Below, one piece after another: positions 16,625-23,266 of a stretch of DNA of 64,000 nt. This stretch comes from Comamonas koreensis (GTDB lineage: Bacteria > Pseudomonadota > Gammaproteobacteria > Burkholderiales > Burkholderiaceae_C). Under the pieces are notes generated by a model, which was given only the letters and a program-made list of their open reading frames with translations, made no database searches and had not been told where the DNA came from. Each line of letters begins with the position of its first letter. Within the stretch, counting starts at the first letter, position 1. A program made the translations under genes and the position numbers. The stretch covers positions 4,588,001 to 4,652,000 of the forward strand of contig NZ_CP043575.1 of assembly GCF_014076495.1 (NCBI RefSeq). The letters run 5' to 3'.

Positions 16625-17694
16625 GAAAACGCAAACCCGCGCAGCCCCAGCGCACGGCGGCAATGGCCGCACCATCGCCCGCGCCAGTCACCCAAGCGGG
16701 CCAGCATTCCAACGTGGAGGTGTTCAGTTTTGGCGATCCCGAGCCGGTGATAGGCGGCATCAGCGCGCTGATGGAGTATGCCGAGTGTGTGCAGAACGGC
16801 GAGTGGTATGAGCCACCCGTGAGCCTGGCCGCCCTGGCGCGCCTGCTGCGCGTTGGCGCGCACCACGAATCGGCGCTGCGCTGCAAGGTCAACATCTTGG
16901 CCAGCACGTTCATCCCCACCCAGTGGCTCAGCGCCGCAGACTTCAAGGCCATGTCCTTTAACTTTTGCGTGCTGGGCAACGGCTATCTGGAGTGGCGAGA
17001 AAACCAGCTGGGTGACAAGCTGGTACTGCGCCACGCCCTGGCCAAATACATGCGGGTGGGCATCGATCCGGGCCGGTTCTTTTTCGTGACGGATCTGCAG
17101 TCGCCGCACGAATTCAAAGCTGGGTCTATCCTGCACCTGCGCGAGCCCGATCTGCATCAGGAAATTTATGGTGTCCCCGGCTACCTGGGCGCCATGCAGT
17201 CGGCCCAGCTCAACGAGAGCGCAACGCTGTTCCGCCGCCGCTATTACAACAACGGTTCGCACGCAGGCTTCATCCTTTACGCGACTGACCCGGCCCAAAG
17301 CCAGGGCGACATTGACGCCCTGCGCAAGCAGCTGACCCAGACGAAGAACGGCGGCAACTTCCGCAACGTCTTCTTCTATGCGCCAGGCGGCAAGAAAGAC
17401 GGCCTGCAGCTGATCCCTATCAGTGAGGTGGCGGCCAAAGATGACTTCTTGAACATCAAGAACAGCAGCCGCGACGATGTGCTGGCCGCGCACCGGGTGC
17501 CGCCGCAGCTGATCGGCATGCTGCCAAACAACACGGGCGGCTTCGGTGATGTGGAAAAAGCTGCAATGGTTTTTGCGCGCAATGAGATCACCACGCTGCA
17601 GACCGACATAGCCGGCTCGATCAACGCGCAGGCGGGCCGGGAGGTGGTGCGCTTCAAGCCCTACAAGCTGGACGAGGGCCAGGCCGCCGAGTAG
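16621..17694 (+). CDS. Portal protein (gpQ, PBSX/P2 family)
   Basis: A 357-residue portal protein, close to P2 gpQ (344 aa). Its ATG overlaps the terminase stop as ATGA. Recognisable segments are 'VFSFGDPEPV' near the N-terminus, 'FCVLGNGYLEW', the 'YNNGSHAGFILY' segment, and 'DVLAAHRVPPQLIG' in the C-terminal part. It forms the dodecameric DNA gate at one capsid vertex. It is the last structural gene on this side. Confidence 0.95.
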   Translation: MRKRKPAQPQRTAAMAAPSPAPVTQAGQHSNVEVFSFGDPEPVIGGISALMEYAECVQNGEWYEPPVSLAALARLLRVGAHHESALRCKVNILASTFIPTQWLSAADFKAMSFNFCVLGNGYLEWRENQLGDKLVLRHALAKYMRVGIDPGRFFFVTDLQSPHEFKAGSILHLREPDLHQEIYGVPGYLGAMQSAQLNESATLFRRRYYNNGSHAGFILYATDPAQSQGDIDALRKQLTQTKNGGNFRNVFFYAPGGKKDGLQLIPISEVAAKDDFLNIKNSSRDDVLAAHRVPPQLIGMLPNNTGGFGDVEKAAMVFARNEITTLQTDIAGSINAQAGREVVRFKPYKLDEGQAAE

Positions 17695-18144
17695 CCCCAG
17701 CTCCACACGCCACCCAGCACAGCGCGGCCCCCGCAGCAGGCCGGGCACAGGCCCGGCACCAGGGGCCAGCCCGCGCCGCACGCCCCGCCCGCCCCCACGC
17801 CCCTGCACCACAGGCCCGCCACAGCGCGGGCCTTTGCATGGGCACCCCACCCCCTTACCCCAGTGCCCGCAGCCCCACAGCGGCCCGCAGGCGCGGCCCC
17901 TGGCCCACGCACGCACCCCAGGGGCACCCCCGCCCCCAGCCGCCCTGCCCGCCACCCCCTGCATATCCCCGCTGCGCGCGGTCGAGACCCCGCCGCGCCC
18001 GCTCGCTTAATAGGTCGCAATCGTCGGCACTGCCGACCATGCCGCTATCCAGCACTGGCGGGGCCTGGCGCGGCATTTTTACCCCCTGTTTAAGTGTCGG
18101 GAAACGTCGGTTTTCGTAATGCGGGAAGAACGGCGCCGCGCGGA
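17695..18144. other. C-rich intergenic region, possible cos
   Basis: About 450 bases without a credible gene. The top strand is very rich in C runs from about 17700 to 18000, a strong strand asymmetry unlike its surroundings. At 17988-17999 the sequence CCCCGCCGCGCC differs by one base from the complement of the GGCGAGGCGGGG core that I recall from P2 cohesive ends. A perfect stem GTCGGCA-C-TGCCGAC lies near 18030. In P2 the cos site lies beside Q, so a packaging site is expected here. The assignment is tentative. Confidence 0.35.
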
Positions 18145-18474
18145 CTAGAAAGGTATTTCCTTTTCCAGCGATGCAAGCAGGTCTGCGGGTATGCCAACGG
18201 TGGACTTCAAGCCGTGGGTGGCTTTGGCTTCTGGCGGCTCAGTCTGGGAAATAGACGGTAGGTGGTTCATCAGCGCGCCTCCGGTCGAGCTTGTCCGGTA
18301 CCGCTCCCACATCTCTTCTTCTGTCTCCGGCACCGACAGCTCAACAAGCGACTCAGGTATGCATATCGCTTCTGGGTGATCGTCTTTGATGTGTTCTTCA
18401 GTGCAACGGAATCGGGTTGTCTTCCACTTCCCAAAGACCTGGATCTTCCAAAAGTACTGTTTTTCAAGCTTCAT
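18145..18474 (-). CDS. Small LexA-box-controlled protein, unknown
   Basis: A 109-residue protein with a good ribosome site (GGAGG, about 6 bases before ATG). The N-terminal 40 residues are basic and aromatic (K-Q-Y-F-W-K, K-W-K-T-T-R-F-R-C), followed by an acidic stretch (about residues 48-60, V-P-E-T-E-E-E-M-W-E-R-Y) and a Ser/Pro/Thr-rich end. No known domain is recognised. A near-consensus LexA operator covers its promoter region, so expression should rise on DNA damage. It lies just outside portal Q. It could be a prophage switch gene in the role of the 186 tum antirepressor, or a host SOS gene. Confidence 0.6.
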   Translation of the reverse strand: MKLEKQYFWKIQVFGKWKTTRFRCTEEHIKDDHPEAICIPESLVELSVPETEEEMWERYRTSSTGGALMNHLPSISQTEPPEAKATHGLKSTVGIPADLLASLEKEIPF

Positions 18475-18489
18475 GATGGCCTCCTATAA

Positions 18490-18509
18490 CACTGTTTATT
18501 TATACAGTA
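18490..18509 (-). promoter_or_regulatory. LexA (SOS) box
   Basis: The 20 bases read CACTG-TTTATTTATA-CAGTA, matching the E. coli consensus TACTG-(TA)5-CAGTA in both arms except the first base, with the exact 10-base spacer. The box lies 16-35 bases upstream of the start codon at 18474, where LexA would block transcription. Betaproteobacterial LexA is known to use this motif type. Confidence 0.82.
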
Positions 18510-18716
18510 TTTCCGAAGACCCCGAAGTGCGCACTAACAGCTATTCACTGCTTGCGGCCAGTGTTTTGAGGTGATCCAAAAGACAGCTTTCCGCCAAAAA
18601 GCAAGCGCTGGCGAGCCTCTCAATCGTTGGCCTATACCTAGGCCTATAGAGATAAAAACCCGCCCGCAGGCCGCATGCTCATTGGGTCTAAGGCTCCCTG
18701 AGCTTCCGCCAGAACA
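18510..18716. other. Possible prophage-host junction, no gene
   Basis: No supported gene. A direct repeat GGCCTATA at 18628-18651, which also allows a GGCCTA/TAGGCC stem, is the only structure seen. The prophage right end probably lies here or in the preceding 300 bases. No tRNA or obvious attachment core is visible without the other prophage end for comparison. Confidence 0.3.
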
Positions 18717-18745
18717 GCAAAAGCACCCCACCGAGGGTGCTTTTT
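18717..18745 (-). terminator. Intrinsic terminator after the TonB receptor gene
   Basis: A stem AAGCACCC / GGGTGCTT with a six-base loop, flanked by A-run and T-run on either side, so it can act in both directions. It lies about 30 bases past the stop of the receptor gene. Confidence 0.8.
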
Positions 18746-18773
18746 CGTTGGCGGCTTCTGCCACGCCCCAAGA

Positions 18774-21341
18774 TCACCAGTTATGCGTATAGCTCGCCGT
18801 CAAGGTCGCCCCCGCCGCTGGCAGGCGGCTGTCGTTCTTGCCGCTGCGCATCAGCTGGCTGTAAAGCGGCAGGTAGTAGCGGTTGAACAGGTTCTGCACA
18901 CCGACAGTGACCTGGTTCTTGTTGTCGAACTGGTAGCGGCCGACGACATCGACGCTGTAGTAGCTTTTCACATCCGCGCGGGCAAACTGGGTCTTGCCAT
19001 CGGCCAGGCGGTAGTCGCGTGCGCCAAACCAGTTGAACTGGCTGCGCAGGCTCCAGCGGCTGCTGGGGTTGTACTGCAGATAGCCCGTGATCTTGAGCGG
19101 CGGGATGCGGTAGCCCGTCATCGGCTGGTCGCTGCTGGCGCCGGGCGGCGTCTCGCGCCCCTGCATCCAGGTGATGGTGCCTCCGGTGGACCAGTGATCG
19201 GCATAGTGGTCGGCGGTCAGCTCCACGCCGCGGATGCGCTCGCGCGTGCGGGTCAGGTGCAGGCCGTTGTTGAAAGATTGGACAGCGCCCAGGTCCGAGC
19301 GTGACTGGAACAGCGCCAGGGTCGCCATGGTGTTGCCGAACGTGCCGCGCCAGCCGATTTCATAGTTGTCGGTCTTGACCGGCTCCAGATCGGACGCATT
19401 GATGTCGAACTTGGCACCGGCATTGCGCAGCTGCAGGCCCACATCGGGCAGGTCAAAGCCCTGGCTGAACGAGGTGTAGAACTCATGGTCCTTCCATGGC
19501 TTGAAGGCCAGGCCCAGGTTGTAGAGCACCGCGTCATACGAGACCTTGCCACCGGCCACGGTGGCCGGGTTGGGCAGGCGCGACTGCGACAGCGGCTGAA
19601 AATCTGCAAAGCTGGCCTGCGATTTCTCATAGCGCAAGCCGCCTTCGGCCGACCACTGGTCGTTGAACCTGTGCTGCAGCTGGCCAAAGGCGCCCGCGCT
19701 TTTGACGGTGACCCAGGGCATGTAGATGCGCTGCCCGGTGGGCTGGAAAACCAGGCCGCCGCTCGCGTCGTAGGTGGCGGCATCAAAGGTGTCCAGCGGC
19801 ATATTGCTGCGCTCCTGGATGTAGTCTGCGCCCCAGACCAGCTTGGCGCGCTTGTCGTCGCCAATCGGCGTGGTGATGGTCAGGCGCCCGCCAAACACCT
19901 TGTTGTTCTGCATCACCTGGTCGACAAAGTTGCCCCGGTTGCTGTTGCTGCGCGCATCAAAGGGCGCAAAGCGCACGAAATTGTCACGGCCGTAGACCAT
20001 CGCGCTCAGCAGGCTGCCGCCCAGGTCTTTGTGTCCGTAACTGGCGCTCAGCAGGCTGTTCTCGACCTGGTTCTGCTCGGCCAGCTTCAGGCCCCGGATC
20101 GCGCGGGCCGCCAACGAACCCAGCGGCGCCTGGTTGACGCTGGGGTCGTTGGCGTAGTCGGTCTTCTGGTGCGCACGCAATTGGCTGGCCGCCAGCTGGA
20201 TGCGCTGGTTGCCATCGATGCGAAAGCCGATCTTGCCGCCCAGGCTGTAGGTGTTTGAATCGAACAGATCGCCCTGGCTGGCATCGGGCGCAACGCGGTC
20301 GCCATGCCCATCAAAAGCGCCACCCATGCGGCGGGCCGAGATATCGACCTCATAGTCGACCACCTCACCCGCGCCCGACAGGTAGTGCTGCACCTGGCCG
20401 CCCAGGCCGTCGCCGCTCAGGCGCGAGAGCGCGCTGTCAAAACCCAGCGTCGTGCGCGCCACCGGCTGGCCGCCGACCGGGCGGGTGGTGACCGAGATCA
20501 CGCCACCTGTTGCACCACTGCCGTAGATCGCATTGCTGCCGCGCAGCACCTCCACCCGCTCGATGCGGCTCATCTCCACATTGACCAGATTGCGCGCCGT
20601 GTCGCGGTTGGTATTGAGCGGAATGCCATCGACCAGCACCAACACATTTCGGCCGCGCAAGGTCATGCCGAAATCGCTCATGTTGCGGCTCGAATCGGAC
20701 ATGCCCGGCACGCTCTTGGCCAGCAGGCTGTTCAGATTGGCCGAGGTGGCGCGCAGGTCATCGAGCTCCTCACCCTCGATCACCGTGACCTGGCGGGTGG
20801 GCTGCATCAATGAGCTGTCGGAACGCTGGTCAGTCACCACCACGGTGGGCAGCTGGTGGCTGGCATCTGCAGGTGACGCAGGTGCCGCCGCTGCCTCGGC
20901 AGGCGTGGCAGCGGCTGCTGCGGGCGCGGCCTCTGCCACCGGTTGCTGCGGAGTTGTTGGCTTACGGATCTGCAGCGCGCCACCGTTCAAGGTCTGCACC
21001 TGCAGCGCCGATCCCTCCAGCGCCTTGCGCACCGCCTGCTCTGCCGTCCAGTGGCCCTGGATCGCGGCACTGCGCTGGCCTTGCAGCACAGCGGGGTCGG
21101 CAACGATGCTGCGCCCGGTCTGCTGGCCAATGCGGGTCAGGGTATCGGCCAGGCTGCCCGCAGGAATGTCGAGCTGCACGGCAGCGGCTGGGGGCGCATC
21201 GGCAGCCCGGCTGGCGGCAGGGGCCAGCGCAGAGGTCAGCAAGGCAGCCAAGGCCAGCACATGGAGGGGCGAGCGTTCAGCACAGCTGCGCACGGTCGAT
21301 GGAGCACCGGCATGGCGGCGCTGGAGGCGGGAAGTGGTCAC
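18774..21341 (-). CDS. TonB-dependent siderophore receptor with STN signalling domain
   Basis: An 855-residue outer-membrane receptor. A GTG start at 21341 is preferred because AAGGA lies 9 bases upstream and it gives a normal signal peptide; an ATG at 21404 is in frame. The order is signal peptide (to about residue 48), STN domain (about 55-105, 'LDIPAGSLADTLTRIGQQTG'), a Pro/Ala-rich linker, the plug (about 170-300, 'VVVTDQR', 'VLVDGIPLN', 'RIERVEVLRGSNAIYGSGA'), and a 22-strand barrel ending in aromatic W. The STN domain shows it signals to the FecR-like protein downstream in the regulatory chain. The ligand is unknown, probably a ferric siderophore. Confidence 0.92.
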   Translation of the reverse strand: MTTSRLQRRHAGAPSTVRSCAERSPLHVLALAALLTSALAPAASRAADAPPAAAVQLDIPAGSLADTLTRIGQQTGRSIVADPAVLQGQRSAAIQGHWTAEQAVRKALEGSALQVQTLNGGALQIRKPTTPQQPVAEAAPAAAAATPAEAAAAPASPADASHQLPTVVVTDQRSDSSLMQPTRQVTVIEGEELDDLRATSANLNSLLAKSVPGMSDSSRNMSDFGMTLRGRNVLVLVDGIPLNTNRDTARNLVNVEMSRIERVEVLRGSNAIYGSGATGGVISVTTRPVGGQPVARTTLGFDSALSRLSGDGLGGQVQHYLSGAGEVVDYEVDISARRMGGAFDGHGDRVAPDASQGDLFDSNTYSLGGKIGFRIDGNQRIQLAASQLRAHQKTDYANDPSVNQAPLGSLAARAIRGLKLAEQNQVENSLLSASYGHKDLGGSLLSAMVYGRDNFVRFAPFDARSNSNRGNFVDQVMQNNKVFGGRLTITTPIGDDKRAKLVWGADYIQERSNMPLDTFDAATYDASGGLVFQPTGQRIYMPWVTVKSAGAFGQLQHRFNDQWSAEGGLRYEKSQASFADFQPLSQSRLPNPATVAGGKVSYDAVLYNLGLAFKPWKDHEFYTSFSQGFDLPDVGLQLRNAGAKFDINASDLEPVKTDNYEIGWRGTFGNTMATLALFQSRSDLGAVQSFNNGLHLTRTRERIRGVELTADHYADHWSTGGTITWMQGRETPPGASSDQPMTGYRIPPLKITGYLQYNPSSRWSLRSQFNWFGARDYRLADGKTQFARADVKSYYSVDVVGRYQFDNKNQVTVGVQNLFNRYYLPLYSQLMRSGKNDSRLPAAGATLTASYTHNW

Positions 21342-21390
21342 GGCAGAAGTTCCTTTTCGTTGGGTACTACTTAACCAGTGCGCCGAAACC

Positions 21391-21453
21391 GAAAAACCCC
21401 TCATCTATTTGCATAGGGTCGCGCGCATGTGGTCGCGCAACAGAGGGGGTTTT
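21391..21453 (-). terminator. Terminator between fecR-like and receptor genes
   Basis: On the minus strand AAAACCCCCTC pairs with GAGGGGTTTTT across a loop containing a repeated GCGCGACC. It lies just after the FecR-like stop and about 50 bases before the receptor start, so it may end or attenuate the regulator transcript before the receptor gene. Confidence 0.6.
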
Positions 21454-21457
21454 GCCT

Positions 21458-22432
21458 TCAGCGCCCACCTTGCGCGCCAATCGTGATCAACGGCCCCCAA
21501 CGCTGGATCTGCAGCGGCAGCATCTGGCCCAGCGTGCCCAGCAGCTCCTCCACCTCCAGCCTGAAGATGCCAAACACACGCAGATCCGCCACCGAAGGGG
21601 CCACGCGGATATAGCCAGAAAAATAGGCCTGCAGCGCCTGGGCCACATCGGCCAGCGGCCAGTCATCGACGGCGAGCATGCCTTGCTGCCATGCCGCGCG
21701 CTGCACCGCGTTGCCCGCCAGGGGCTGGAGCTGCCGGGCGCTGAAGCGCGCGCCTTGCCCTGCATGCAGCAAGGTCTGCGCCGCCTCGCGGGGCTGCAGC
21801 GTCAGGCGCTGCTCCAGCGCCACCATGTCCGTGCGCTCCGCATGTACCCGGGCCATCATGCGGCCGGCGTCGAAGAGCGCCATCCCATCGCGGGTCTGGA
21901 TCTGCAATGGAGCGGCTCCGGCATAGCGCCGTGTGGCGATCAAGGCCCCGGCGCGCAGCTGCAGCGCGGGCCTGCCCGCGGCATCGCGCACATCCACCGC
22001 AGAGCGGGCATCGAGCAGCACGGTGGTGCCATCAGCCAGCGTGAACTCGCGCCGCTCGCCGGTGCCGGTGTGCCAATCGGCCATCAACTGGCCCAGCGGC
22101 GTCAGCCGGTCTGCGACCAGCGCGGTGGCCACACCGATACCGCCCAGCGCTAACGCGCCGCGCAGCACGCGGCGGCGGCGGGTCTGGAACAGCGCCTGCA
22201 TGGCGGCCTGGGCATGCAGGCCGTCGGTATGGGCCTGCAGGCTGCGCACCGCCGTCAGCGGCTCGGCCAGCGCCGAGCCCACGCGCGCCCAGGCCGCCTG
22301 GTGCTGCGCATCCTGCTGCAGCCAGTGCGCAAAAGCCTGGTGGTCGGCCGCGCTCATCGTTTCCGCCTCATGGCGCACCAGCCAATCCACGGCGGCGCGC
22401 AACGCGGCGCTGGGCAGGGATGCACCACTCAT
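21458..22432 (-). CDS. FecR-like anti-sigma/sensor protein
   Basis: A 324-residue single-pass membrane regulator. The N-terminal DUF4880-type cytoplasmic domain (about residues 8-60, with 'A-V-D-W-L-V-R' and 'W-L-Q-Q-D') binds the sigma factor. A membrane segment lies at about residues 88-108 after an RRRR cluster. The periplasmic FecR domain (about 125-225) carries 'R-E-F-T-L-A-D-G-T-T-V-L-L-D-A-R-S', and a C-terminal STN-like part interacts with the receptor. It overlaps the sigma gene by 4 bases (ATGA), so the pair is co-translated. It passes the ligand-bound receptor signal to the sigma factor. Confidence 0.92.
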   Translation of the reverse strand: MSGASLPSAALRAAVDWLVRHEAETMSAADHQAFAHWLQQDAQHQAAWARVGSALAEPLTAVRSLQAHTDGLHAQAAMQALFQTRRRRVLRGALALGGIGVATALVADRLTPLGQLMADWHTGTGERREFTLADGTTVLLDARSAVDVRDAAGRPALQLRAGALIATRRYAGAAPLQIQTRDGMALFDAGRMMARVHAERTDMVALEQRLTLQPREAAQTLLHAGQGARFSARQLQPLAGNAVQRAAWQQGMLAVDDWPLADVAQALQAYFSGYIRVAPSVADLRVFGIFRLEVEELLGTLGQMLPLQIQRWGPLITIGAQGGR

Positions 22433-22944
22433 GGCGCGCAGCTGAGGCACTGCAGCAGCGCGCGCCGCATATGGCGCTCGACGGTGGCCTGCGAGATGCC
22501 CATGTGCGCTGCAATCTGCGGGTAGCGCATGCCTTCCAGCCGCGACAGCAGAAACACCGTCTTGACCGGCAGCGGCAGCGCGGCCAGCGCCCGGTCGATC
22601 TGGCAGATGGCTTCGACCAGCATGGCATGCGTCTCGGGCGACAGCGCCACCGCCTCGGGCATATGGCGCAGCGTGTCCTGGTAGGCCACCTCCAGATCCT
22701 GGCGCTGCCAGAGCTTGATGAGGATGCGTTTGGCCACCGTCGACAAAAAAGCGCGCGGGTGCCGGATATCCAGCTGCTCGCCTTCTGTAGAAGTGCCCTT
22801 TTCGGTCAACTGCAAAAAGGTCTCCGATGCCACATCTTCCGCCTCGCTGTGGCTGGATGCGCGCAGCATCAGGCGCCCACGCAGCCATGCGTGGTGCTGG
22901 CGAAAAATAGTCTCCACCTCAGGATGGAGCGGGTGCTGTGGCAT
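22429..22944 (-). CDS. FecI-like ECF sigma factor
   Basis: A 171-residue ECF sigma factor. Region 2 is seen at about residues 10-75 (S-E-A-E-D-V-A-S-E-T-F-L-Q-L) and region 4 at about 110-165 (L-P-L-P-V-K-T-V-F-L-L, then I-S-Q-A-T-V-E-R-H-M). The start at 22944 is chosen by family length. A Fur box ends 37 bases upstream, so it should be made under iron limitation and then activated through FecR to transcribe the receptor gene. Confidence 0.93.
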   Translation of the reverse strand: MPQHPLHPEVETIFRQHHAWLRGRLMLRASSHSEAEDVASETFLQLTEKGTSTEGEQLDIRHPRAFLSTVAKRILIKLWQRQDLEVAYQDTLRHMPEAVALSPETHAMLVEAICQIDRALAALPLPVKTVFLLSRLEGMRYPQIAAHMGISQATVERHMRRALLQCLSCAP

Positions 22945-22980
22945 GGGCGGGGCCGTTGAGGAAACACAAACAACCGCAAG

Positions 22981-22998
22981 ATCATAATTGATAATGAT
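22981..22998 (-). promoter_or_regulatory. Fur box before the sigma factor gene
   Basis: The 18 bases ATCATAATTGATAATGAT are an imperfect palindrome (14 of 18 symmetric) containing the GATAATGAT half of the Fur consensus. It lies between 37 and 54 bases upstream of the sigma start, in promoter position. Fur with iron should repress the whole signalling set from here. Confidence 0.78.
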
Positions 22999-23151
22999 TC
23001 TTTTTTCACAAAGGTCTGAGACCCTTGTGCGACGGTCTGCGGCGAGCGCCCTGCACCGACCGGCCTCCCCCGCATCACCCCCTTTAGCCACCAGCTGCCT
23101 TGATGCACCTCAAGCATTGCACTGCATCAACTGCATCGCCCGCATTCGTAA

Positions 23152-23168
23152 AGATTGTCAAACAATCT
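23152..23168. promoter_or_regulatory. Perfect inverted repeat between divergent genes
   Basis: AGATTGT-CAA-ACAATCT is a perfect 7+3+7 palindrome in the gap between the sigma gene and the DUF11 protein gene. It is about 100 bases from the latter's start and looks like an operator. The protein that binds it is not known. The rest of this gap holds only the Fur box and a weak TTGACA-like element near 23182. Confidence 0.4.
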
Positions 23169-23266
23169 CCAGCCTGAAGATGTTTGACATTGCCGCATTC
23201 CTGCCGCTTGTTCATCCTACTACCATGCATAACAGGATTGAATAAACTTATTTACAAAGGAATGCA

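Noticed and set aside
16612..17964. Long minus-strand frame across the portal gene and the C-rich gap
   Set aside because: Gly/Arg-rich low-complexity product, antisense to the portal gene, and no ribosome site.
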